From NCBI RefSeq assembly GCF_001442625.1, contig NZ_LMZQ01000020.1, positions 62,001-126,000 of the forward strand: 64,000 nucleotides of DNA, read 5' to 3'. Every line of letters starts with the position of its first letter. Positions within the stretch are counted from its first letter, which is position 1. Of this stretch, positions 26,687 to 33,729 are shown one piece after another. This DNA comes from Pedobacter ginsenosidimutans. GTDB taxonomy: Bacteria; Bacteroidota; Bacteroidia; Sphingobacteriales; Sphingobacteriaceae. A program made the translations under genes and the position numbers. The notes beneath the pieces were generated by a model. It did not search any database, was not told where the DNA came from, and saw only the letters and a list, made by a program, of their open reading frames with translations.

Positions 26687-27262
26687 TTGATCGATAATTC
26701 AAAGAAAATATTAAGGGACCATATTGAAAAAGTGGTGAAACTTACAGACAACGAATTTGATTTCGTCATAGGTCATTTTGCATTACAATCTTTTAAGAGA
26801 ACCCAATTCATAATTCAGGCTGGAGACCACGTTAAAGATGTCTTTTTTATTTTATCAGGACTTGTAAAGCTCTTTTACATGGACGAATCTGCAAAACAGC
26901 ACATTGTATCGTTTGCCATGGAAGATTGGTGGGAGACTGATTTTAATGCCTATTATGCTCAACGTAGGGCCGTTTTCTCTTTGGCGTGTCTTGAAAATAC
27001 CGAGACTTACTCGCTATCATTGGAAAACTTCAACAGGCTTTGTAGTGGTCTGCAAAAAATGGAGCACTTTTTTCTTATGAAGTCTATCGCTGGCCACATT
27101 GGATCACAGGAACGCATACTGTCTTTTCTCACTTCTGATGCACGAGCGCGATATGAAAACTTGATCAATAAGAGCCCAAGTTTACTGCAACGTGTACCAA
27201 AAGCAACGTTGGCTTTATATCTCGGTGTCTCCCGGGAGACTTTAAGTCGGCTTGGTTCTTAA
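26687..27262 (+). CDS. Crp/Fnr family transcriptional regulator
   Basis: A 191-residue protein with an N-terminal cyclic-nucleotide-binding-like domain (FKRTQFIIQAGDHVKDVFFILSGLVKLFYMDESAKQHIVSF) and a C-terminal winged helix whose end reads ATLALYLGVSRETLSRLGS. This is the Bacteroidota subgroup that usually lacks true cAMP-binding residues. The start is a TTG at 26687; the first in-frame ATG would delete the beta barrel, so the TTG is preferred. It is followed 81 bp later by a RidA-family gene that it may regulate. Confidence 0.85.
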   Translation: MIDNSKKILRDHIEKVVKLTDNEFDFVIGHFALQSFKRTQFIIQAGDHVKDVFFILSGLVKLFYMDESAKQHIVSFAMEDWWETDFNAYYAQRRAVFSLACLENTETYSLSLENFNRLCSGLQKMEHFFLMKSIAGHIGSQERILSFLTSDARARYENLINKSPSLLQRVPKATLALYLGVSRETLSRLGS

Positions 27263-27343
27263 TATTTAAAATCTGTGATGTTTGTCACGCCTACTTCCAA
27301 GTGGATATGTAGACTTTTGCATTAAATAAGCAAAAATACATAT

Positions 27344-27733
27344 ATGGAAAAGCGAGAAATTAACCCATGGACCTGGCAGGATGCCAGATCATATAGCCAG
27401 GCTGTTGAAGTAAAGAATGTAGAAAGCACATTGTATATTTCCGGACAAACCGCCATAAACGATGACGGCATTTCGAGTGATGCAGATATCAGAAGCCAGT
27501 TGGTTCAGACTATCGAAAACCTGGAGAAAGTGATTCATTGTGCTGGGTACGAGATGAAGAACATTGTTCGCCTCAATATATATACAACTGAATCTACAGC
27601 ACTTTTTGAAAATTTTGATATACTGCAAGCCTGGATAATTAAAAATAAAATAAAACAGGCTAGTACGGTGTTTGAAGTTAAAAGTCTTTTTGAAACGTTG
27701 AAGGTAGAATTAGAAGCAACCGTAGTTAAGTAA
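27344..27733 (+). CDS. RidA family protein
   Basis: A 129-residue YjgF/YER057c/UK114 (RidA) family protein. Recognisable segments are STLYISGQTAINDDGISSDADIRSQLVQTIENLEKVIHCAG and IVRLNIYTTESTALFENF. The end, ASTVFEVKSLFETLKVELEATVV, lacks the arginine of the RPxR-type motif that canonical RidA uses to bind the substrate carboxylate (the position reads SLFETLKVE). It may therefore not act as an enamine/imine deaminase. Canonical RidA enzymes clear reactive 2-aminoacrylate. Paired with the Crp-type regulator upstream. Confidence 0.85.
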   Translation: MEKREINPWTWQDARSYSQAVEVKNVESTLYISGQTAINDDGISSDADIRSQLVQTIENLEKVIHCAGYEMKNIVRLNIYTTESTALFENFDILQAWIIKNKIKQASTVFEVKSLFETLKVELEATVVK

Positions 27734-27790
27734 ATAATATTTATACAGGGAAAGTAATTCTACTTATCAGCTGTCTTCTAAGCCTGATAA

Positions 27791-28052
27791 AAATTAAGGC
27801 CGATTAATATTCATCTACAAAAACAAAACCCTCTTTACAGACTGTACCATCCAAGTGAGGCAGATATCAAGTTAACGAAACGGTTGGTAGAATGTGGTAA
27901 ACTACTTGATATAAATGTCAGGGATCACATCATTTTGAGCACGCCAAAACGAAACAGTAAACAACGAAGTTTTGAACGCCAACTAGAATTGGCTAGATTT
28001 GAAACAGTAGCAGTTCTACTATTACAGAAACAGCCTTTAAATAACCTGTAGC
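27791..28052 (+). pseudogene. radC (JAB/MPN) fragment next to the island boundary
   Basis: The frame after the stop at 27788 contains PSEADIKLTKRLVECGKLL followed by DINVRDHIIL, matching the C-terminal part of RadC-type JAB-domain proteins (SxADIxLTxRLxEAGxLLxIxVLDHII). The upstream catalytic HxHPSG region is missing and the tail after DHIIL is unlike RadC. The frame runs into the 98-bp repeat, where it stops. Such radC-like genes are common cargo of Bacteroidota integrative elements. Confidence 0.55.
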
Positions 28053-28125
28053 ATAGTTTCCCGAGCAACAAAAAACCCCTTCAAGTTATCCTTAAAGGGG
28101 TTTAAAGCAGTGGGCCCACCTGGGC
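28028..28125. repeat. Proximal island repeat (att-like) overlapping the tRNA 3' end
   Basis: Matches 22354-22451 over 98 bp with four substitutions and no gaps. It contains the terminator of the tRNA and the last 15 bp of the tRNA gene. Intact tRNA continues to its right, which marks this as the gene-restoring side of the island. Confidence 0.75.
28070..28103 (-). terminator. Rho-independent terminator of the tRNA gene
   Basis: The stem AAACCCCTT (28073-28081) pairs with AAGGGGTTT (28095-28103), followed by six T on the minus strand, 8 bases past the tRNA 3' end. The copy in the distal repeat has the same stem but a changed loop. Confidence 0.8.
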
Positions 28126-28184
28126 TCGAACCAGGGACCAAAAGATTATGAGTCTTCTACTCTAACCAGCTGAGCTATAGGCCC
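28111..28184 (-). tRNA. tRNA with CAU anticodon (Ile2 or elongator Met)
   Basis: On the minus strand the acceptor GGGCCTA pairs with TGGGCCC (one G-U), a D arm AGCTCAGCTGGTTAGAGT follows, the anticodon loop is CTCATAA, and the T arm contains GGTTCGAGCC. A73 is encoded and CCA is not. Length is 74 nt. The C4-G69 and C5-G68 pairs are those described, as I recall, as TilS determinants in E. coli tRNA-Ile2, so this may be the lysidine-modified isoleucine tRNA and not a methionine tRNA. Identity is unresolved. Confidence 0.92.
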
Positions 28185-28410
28185 GGAAAAAAGGTTATCC
28201 TTTTTTGCGAGTGCAATGTTACAAATTTGAATTCAATTTTCGAAAATGTTTTCGGCATTTTTTCATAAAAAGAAAGAATATAAACTCATTTTCAAGTGCT
28301 TAATTTTAATTTTCATTTTGTTGATCCTCGTTTCTGATTAAAAATTGTGGATAAAACGCCGATTAATCTATCCTCAAATCAATTTCGAATAGGTTAATTT
28401 TGTAATTGAT

Positions 28411-30504
28411 ATGAATACGCCCGATCCGGACAACCAACTTCTTTTAGATTTTTTAGCCACCACCAACCAGCCTGTTTTTTTAACGGGTAAAGCCGGAACG
28501 GGTAAAACTACCCTCCTGCGCAAAATTAGAGATACCACCAAAAAGAATTTTGCTATTGTTGCACCTACCGCTGTTGCGGCAATAAATGCCGGAGGCGTAA
28601 CGCTTCACTCCTTTTTTCAGATTCCCTTTGGCCCTTTGGTTCCGGTTGTTGATGAAAATGCGGAAACTAATTTTAAATACTCAGATGAAAAAACAAGGTT
28701 ATTACGCTGCCTCGATTTATTGATTATTGATGAGATTAGTATGGTAAGGGTAGATCTGATTGATTTTATCGACCGTACTTTAAAGCGTGTTAAAGGCTCT
28801 AACCGTCCCTTTGGTGGGGTTCAGGTATTAATGATTGGCGATCTCTACCAGCTCTCTCCTATTTTTCATGATGCCTGGCATATCCTGGGCAGCTACTATT
28901 CCAGCCCTTACTTTTTCGATAGCCTGATTTTCAGGTCTACGCCAATGCTTACGTTTACCTTAGATAAAGTTTACCGCCAATCGGACCCCATATTTCTGGA
29001 TATTTTGAACGGCATGCGCGAAAACAGTCTTGATGCTGGCTTACTAGCGAAACTGAATGAGCGTTACGATCCATCTTTAGATCAGGAATGGAAAGATGAT
29101 TACATTACTTTAACAACGCACAACCAGCTGGTTAACGAAATCAACCAGGGCTGTTTAGAAAAATTACCAGGAGAAATTTTCGAATTTAATGCGGAGGTAA
29201 GTGGCGATTTCCCGAAGGATGCCTATCCTACCGATGAAAAACTCCAGTTAAAACTAGGCGCGCAGGTCATCTTTATCAAAAATGATTCTTCGGGCAAAAG
29301 ACAATTTTATAATGGAAAAGCGGCAAAAATAACGGCTATTAGTCAGGATTCGATAAAAGTAACCTTTACCAATGGTGGCAGGGAAATTGAAGTAGAAAAA
29401 GAAATCTGGCAAAATGTTAAATATAGCCTGAGTGCAGAAGAAAATAAAATCGACGAAACCAGTACCGGATCATTCTCACAATACCCTTTTAAACTGGCAT
29501 GGGCCATTACTGTACATAAAAGCCAGGGATTAACCTTCGACCAGGCGATAGTTGATGTAAGCACCGCATTTACCCACGGCCAGGCTTATGTAGCACTCAG
29601 TCGCTGCAGAAGCTTAGAAGGACTTATTCTAAAATCGCCTGTGGTTGCCGAAAACATCATTACCGATGCCAAAGTAATCAGTTTCACAAAAGCCTCTCAC
29701 CAGGATAAACCTACCACTGAACTGCTGGCACGTTACACACAACAATATGCCTGGGGATTGATCCATGAATTGCTGGATTTCTCGCTGGTTGCGAAAGACT
29801 GGGAAAAACTCGGTCGGTCTAAACTCATCGACAAAGATGAAAAGAATGCCTTTTTGTCCATTTATGAGCAAGGAAATCAGATCCTTCAGCACGAAATTTT
29901 TAAAGTGGCCAGGAATTTTATCGCCAAGGAATTTTCGAAGATAAGCACCGACGAAAATCCGGCAAATGAAAGTGCTTTTATGGAACGTTTGCAGAAGGCA
30001 TCTGATTATTTCGTACCAAAACTGGAGCAGCTTATTACCTTAATGGCAAGAATTGTGGCCATCAACTTTTATAATGATACCCACTCCGATAAACTGCTTA
30101 CGGTATTAAACGACTGCAAAGATGCACTCCAGATAAAACTCGCTTTATTTAAAATTTCGTGGAATCCCTTTTCGATCAAAGATTATATCCATACGTTGCA
30201 CGCAGCGGGCAATAAACAACCGGAGAAAAAACCAGTTAAATCGAGCATCAAGCCAAAAGAAATTTCCAATCCACAGGTTTATAAAAACCTGGTCGAATGG
30301 CGCAAAACAATCGCACTGCAACGTGGCACCCAAGATTATGCTGTACTTTCTGACCTAGCACTACTTTCAATTGCCGAAAAAATGCCCAGAACTACCGACC
30401 AACTGGCAGCGCTTAAAAGCGTAGGGATTGGCAATGCAAAAGAACTTGGCCAGCAAATTACCCGCATTGTAAACGCTCATTTGGGTACGAGCGAGTTATT
30501 TTAA
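28411..30504 (+). CDS. Pif1-like superfamily 1 helicase with C-terminal HRDC domain
   Basis: A 697-residue ATP-dependent DNA helicase of the Pif1/RecD2 branch. Walker A is LTGKAGTGKTTLLRKI (about residues 24-39), then IVAPTAVAAINAGGVTLHSFF (motif Ia), LLIIDEISMVRVDLID (motif II), GDLYQLSP (motif III), and AWAITVHKSQGLTFDQAIVDV with AYVALSRCRSLEGLIL (motifs V-VI). Residues about 625-690 (VYKNLVEWRKTIALQRGTQDYAVLSDLALLSIAEKMP) form an HRDC-type nucleic-acid-binding domain. It probably unwinds DNA or G-quadruplex structures 5' to 3'. A TAATTTTG -7-like box lies at 28395-28402 just before the start. It converges on the channel gene with a 5-bp gap. Confidence 0.9.
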   Translation: MNTPDPDNQLLLDFLATTNQPVFLTGKAGTGKTTLLRKIRDTTKKNFAIVAPTAVAAINAGGVTLHSFFQIPFGPLVPVVDENAETNFKYSDEKTRLLRCLDLLIIDEISMVRVDLIDFIDRTLKRVKGSNRPFGGVQVLMIGDLYQLSPIFHDAWHILGSYYSSPYFFDSLIFRSTPMLTFTLDKVYRQSDPIFLDILNGMRENSLDAGLLAKLNERYDPSLDQEWKDDYITLTTHNQLVNEINQGCLEKLPGEIFEFNAEVSGDFPKDAYPTDEKLQLKLGAQVIFIKNDSSGKRQFYNGKAAKITAISQDSIKVTFTNGGREIEVEKEIWQNVKYSLSAEENKIDETSTGSFSQYPFKLAWAITVHKSQGLTFDQAIVDVSTAFTHGQAYVALSRCRSLEGLILKSPVVAENIITDAKVISFTKASHQDKPTTELLARYTQQYAWGLIHELLDFSLVAKDWEKLGRSKLIDKDEKNAFLSIYEQGNQILQHEIFKVARNFIAKEFSKISTDENPANESAFMERLQKASDYFVPKLEQLITLMARIVAINFYNDTHSDKLLTVLNDCKDALQIKLALFKISWNPFSIKDYIHTLHAAGNKQPEKKPVKSSIKPKEISNPQVYKNLVEWRKTIALQRGTQDYAVLSDLALLSIAEKMPRTTDQLAALKSVGIGNAKELGQQITRIVNAHLGTSELF

Positions 30505-30509
30505 ATAAC

Positions 30510-31478
30510 CTAAGCATTTATAGCTTTTACGATAAAGAAAATATTTAAAAGAAGATAAACGGTTAAAAGCGAGATGGAGAAAAACCGATCAAACCTTTCA
30601 GCTTTTTTCTCATCCCCTCTTTTGATCATTTTTAAAGAAAAGGCTGTTAATATAATCACGATTAAAATAAACACCAAAGTAATTCCGTGCAAAGTATCTA
30701 CCAGGGTAAAAGTAGTCGACTCGGGGAGCGAACCATCAATAATGTATTTATTACCGATTACGGCAAAAAGAGAGCCTACACTTAATCCAAAGCGCGAATC
30801 GATGCTATCGGCATGGATATAAAAGCACATATAAGCAATAAAAAAAGCAACATACATACCTAAAAACATTTTCCAGAACAGGCCAAAAGCATCTCTGCTA
30901 ATCCCTATCCTCACCTTGTAGCTACTATATTCTGTTCTTGGCACTTTTATACCCGGATCGCCAAAAGCCGTTTCATAAATTTTATTGGCTACAGAAGTTT
31001 TTAAACTGTCGATATTCCATCCACGAAGGGTAAACCGCGGATCAAACTGCTTACCTAAAGTATCAGGAACAAATACCAAGGCTGCTGAATCAAATTGTGA
31101 ATTTTCTACAGAAAGCCTTAGCAACTGATGGTCGAATGGAAAATTATTGATCGACCACGAATCTTTCATTACACATTGCAACTTCATTAACATGTATACC
31201 TCATTACCAATGCTGTCTATAGTTGAAAATGATTTGCTCACCGTTTTGGCCTGCGGTATCTCCAGGTTATCGGCAAAATTAAATTCCTTGTTTTTATATT
31301 TTAGCCATAGCCAGAAATTAATGGTGTATTCTTTGTCTTTAAAATCTATATCGTGGATGCTCGTTACATAAATTCCTGTCTTTACAGTATCAGGTATATT
31401 TTTTTGAGCAAAAGAAACAGTATTGATGCAAAAAAGCTGGAAAATTAAGCCCAGTAAAAAGAGTATAGTAGTTTTCAA
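30510..31478 (-). CDS. Pentameric ligand-gated ion channel homologue (Cys-loop receptor superfamily)
   Basis: A 322-residue membrane protein with the layout of prokaryotic pLGICs. A signal peptide covers residues 1-24 (ending SFAQK). An extracellular beta-sandwich of about 180 residues contains TINFWLWLKY and the signature SWSINNFPFDHQLLRLSVE, which corresponds to the WxxxxFPFDxQ loop of the superfamily. Four membrane helices follow: M1 (MFLGMYVAFFIAYMCFYI), M2 (FGLSVGSLFAVIGNKYI), M3 (LHGITLVFILIVIILTAFSL) and M4 (SISLLTVYLLLNIFFIVKAI). The Cys pair of the animal Cys loop is absent, as in bacterial members. Five copies would form a cation or anion channel in the inner membrane. Ligand and ion preference cannot be read. 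Monocistronic and convergent with the helicase gene. Confidence 0.85.
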   Translation of the reverse strand: MKTTILFLLGLIFQLFCINTVSFAQKNIPDTVKTGIYVTSIHDIDFKDKEYTINFWLWLKYKNKEFNFADNLEIPQAKTVSKSFSTIDSIGNEVYMLMKLQCVMKDSWSINNFPFDHQLLRLSVENSQFDSAALVFVPDTLGKQFDPRFTLRGWNIDSLKTSVANKIYETAFGDPGIKVPRTEYSSYKVRIGISRDAFGLFWKMFLGMYVAFFIAYMCFYIHADSIDSRFGLSVGSLFAVIGNKYIIDGSLPESTTFTLVDTLHGITLVFILIVIILTAFSLKMIKRGDEKKAERFDRFFSISLLTVYLLLNIFFIVKAINA

Positions 31479-31634
31479 CTGTGATTTAATTTAAAGCGTG
31501 AATGTTTTTTAAATATAGTGAATAAGGTTTTATATACAAGGTATATTTTAAGCTTAAAAAGCTTTCAGGCCTCACTTTTTTTTAATACTTTCGCAACCCC
31601 ATTTTAGTAGCCAAACACATCAGCATATCAAGCC

Positions 31635-32903
31635 ATGAGTAAGTTTTTATACGGAATCGATTTTGGAACAACCAATTCGGCACTTTCTATTTATGATGAA
31701 GAAAAGAAAGAAATTGTAGATACGATTTCTATCCCCTCGTTAATCTATTTTACAGAAGTAAAAAGCATTATTGATGGTGAAAGTCATATTGTTGGCGAAA
31801 AAGCAATCGATGCTTACCTGAGCGATGGCATGAAAGGCCGTTTTATCAAATCCATTAAACAGATTCTTTCTAGAACTACTTTTACTGAAACCCGTATTCA
31901 CAATAAACGATATACAGCCTCCGATCTGGTTACGCTCATTCTTAAAGACCTGAAAGAAAAAGCCGACCAGATTACAGGCGAAGATTGCCACAAAGCCATT
32001 ATCGGCCGGCCGGTTTTCTTTGATGATGATAATACGATGAAAGATACCCTGGCGCAAACCAGATTAAAAAAAGCTGCTGAAAGCGCGGGTTTTACTGATG
32101 TGCGCTTTCAGTTTGAACCCATTGGTGCTGCTTTTGCATACGAAAAAACCATTACAAGGAAAGAACGCGTTTTAGTAGCCGATTTGGGTGGGGGAACAAC
32201 AGATTTCACCTACCTGATCCTCGATCCGGATAAAGTTGGCAGCAAAGACCGTAAAAACGATATGATTGCCTCCGGTGGTATCTACATTGGTGGCGATAGT
32301 CTCGATTCTGCTTTTATGTGGGATAAAGGCACACCGTATTTCGGAAAAAACACGATGTATGAGGCTACACCGGGCAAAGTTTTAAATGTACCGAAATCTC
32401 TTTTTGCCAATATCTGCACCTGGGATAAAATGAACTTTTTTAACGGTTTAAAAATCCAGAAAGAGATTGAGGAATATTATTATTATTCAGGGAACGATCC
32501 GAAATTTAAAAACCTGATCACATTGATCGAAAACAACCTCGGTTATTCCTTGTTCAGGTCGATTGAGAAAACAAAAATTGAACTTTCAGATCAACCTGTT
32601 TCTACATTTGCCTATAACAATATGGAAATCGAGATTGATGAAAATATTTCGCTCGAACAGTACAATTCGATCATTGAAAAAGACATCAACAAAATTGATG
32701 TTTACCTGGATCAATTTATGGAAACGTATAAAATCAATTCCGAAGACATCGACTGTTTGTTTTTAACTGGAGGAACATCAATGGTTTCATCTGTACAAAA
32801 TCTGTTTAAAAACAAATTCCCGCACATCCCATTAAACTCTGGAGATAACTTTAAAAGTGTAGCCAAAGGATTAGCTTATAGCGGTTATCTGTTTGAGGAT
32901 TAA
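31635..32903 (+). CDS. Hsp70 family protein (YegD-like, no substrate-binding domain)
   Basis: A 422-residue actin-fold ATPase of the Hsp70 superfamily. Phosphate 1 motif is YGIDFGTTNSALSIYD (residues 6-21), phosphate 2 is RVLVADLGGGTTDFTYLIL (near 180), and the adenosine motif is DCLFLTGGTSMVSSVQNLF near the C-terminus. The DnaK peptide-binding and lid domains are missing, as in E. coli YegD. Role unknown; YegD-like proteins are presumed chaperone-related. It stands alone on the plus strand. Confidence 0.88.
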   Translation: MSKFLYGIDFGTTNSALSIYDEEKKEIVDTISIPSLIYFTEVKSIIDGESHIVGEKAIDAYLSDGMKGRFIKSIKQILSRTTFTETRIHNKRYTASDLVTLILKDLKEKADQITGEDCHKAIIGRPVFFDDDNTMKDTLAQTRLKKAAESAGFTDVRFQFEPIGAAFAYEKTITRKERVLVADLGGGTTDFTYLILDPDKVGSKDRKNDMIASGGIYIGGDSLDSAFMWDKGTPYFGKNTMYEATPGKVLNVPKSLFANICTWDKMNFFNGLKIQKEIEEYYYYSGNDPKFKNLITLIENNLGYSLFRSIEKTKIELSDQPVSTFAYNNMEIEIDENISLEQYNSIIEKDINKIDVYLDQFMETYKINSEDIDCLFLTGGTSMVSSVQNLFKNKFPHIPLNSGDNFKSVAKGLAYSGYLFED

Positions 32904-32973
32904 AGATAAATCTGCAACATACCAGCACTGTCTGCGTACGTCATAGTCCGAGGAGAAGGAAAACAAAAAAATA

Positions 32974-33051
32974 TTGTCATCCTGAACCTGTCGAAGGACA
33001 AATGTTTTTTGTTTTCGACTAGTAAAGGTCTTCGACAGGCTCAGACTGACA
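32974..33051. repeat. Dispersed palindromic repeat, full copy
   Basis: Begins TTGTCATCCTGAACCTGTCG and ends GTCTTCGACAGGCTCAGACT then GACA, with an AATGTTTTTTGTTTTCGACT core. The ends are inverted copies of each other. The element at 41356-41455 is the same family in opposite orientation with a nearly identical core. Confidence 0.75.
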
Positions 33052-33376
33052 GTACATATGCTTAACTTAATGACATTGGGGTAACGCTTCAACCGGGGCT
33101 AATGGGCCAAAACAGTATTTCATTTTTGGGGTTGCTCCGGCGCACCTATACCATAGTCTGTGTCCCCACAGACCATTCAATTCTAGATCTTGAACCACAT
33201 AAGAAATATAAGTTCATTGAAGCTAATATGTTCTTAAATGTCTCATATGGTTAAAATTATATGTTCAGTAGCCAAATAATCACAAAAAATCATCAACATA
33301 ATTCATGGTTGGTATCTTCACAAACCATTTAATTTTAGATTTCGGCATGTGAGGACACAGGCCGAGGAGAAGAAAT
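33052..33376. other. Intergenic region between repeat copies
   Basis: No gene seen. Contains a short string ending TAATGACATTGGG (33069-33081), also found at 41479-41491, and a CTGTGTCCCCACAGA mini-palindrome near 33161. Confidence 0.4.
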
Positions 33377-33502
33377 TATCATCCTGTACAAAGGACTCCT
33401 ACGGAGAGCCTGTTGAAGGACCTGCTTAAATGCCTAGAAAAGCGTTTCGGCACATGAGGACATAACATGAAAAAAAAGTCTTCGACTACGCTCAGACTGA
33501 CA
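33377..33502. repeat. Two decayed copies of the dispersed repeat
   Basis: A copy at 33377-33424 reads TTATCATCCTGTACAAAGGA then GAGAGCCTGTTGAAGGACC, and a second partial copy at 33478-33502 reads GTCTTCGACTACGCTCAGAC then TGACA. The second lies 24 bases from the stop of the truncated sulfatase-maturation-like frame. Confidence 0.65.
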
Positions 33503-33525
33503 AAACGGGGAGGTACTGACCTTTG

Positions 33526-33729
33526 TTACAATGATTTTTTAACCTGTTTATCGCCAAATGGGTGAACATTACCAGTCGCTTTTATGCCAAACCTTGATGG
33601 CAGATTAGAAGAACAACAAACAGCAGGCTTATATTTCACTTTCACTTGAGTATTCTGCTTCAACGCATCATTTTTACAGGCAAAAAGCAAAGTGCAGCTT
33701 AAAACTAGAATTAGCCTGATCACTTTCAT
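33526..33729 (-). pseudogene. N-terminal stub of a formylglycine-generating (sulfatase-modifying) enzyme
   Basis: A 67-residue frame that starts immediately after the sulfatase stop codon. It has a lipoprotein signal (LVLSCTLLFACKND) and then KPAVCCSSNLPSRFGIK, a segment I associate with the N-terminus of Bacteroidota formylglycine-generating enzymes, just ahead of the catalytic FGE-sulfatase domain. Full proteins are about 350-400 residues; here the frame stops after KQVKKSL and the DNA turns into dispersed repeats. I read it as a gene truncated by rearrangement. It could instead be a genuine small lipoprotein. The identification depends on recalled family sequence. Confidence 0.5.

Larger units (their letters stand above)
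22452..28027. mobile_element. Decayed genomic island at tRNA(CAU)
   Basis: About 5.6 kb between two 98-bp direct repeats, with the intact tRNA at the right end and only its 3' end at the left. Cargo: lipoprotein, a small uncertain frame, SDR oxidoreductase and AraC regulator, recombinase relic, Crp regulator, RidA protein, and a radC relic touching the right repeat. No intact integrase is inside, so the element is probably immobile now. The boundaries are read directly; the mechanism of arrival is inferred. Confidence 0.6.

Noticed and set aside
31635..32903. DnaK chaperone
   Set aside because: Only the ATPase half is present; the peptide-binding and lid domains are missing and there is no dnaJ or grpE neighbour.
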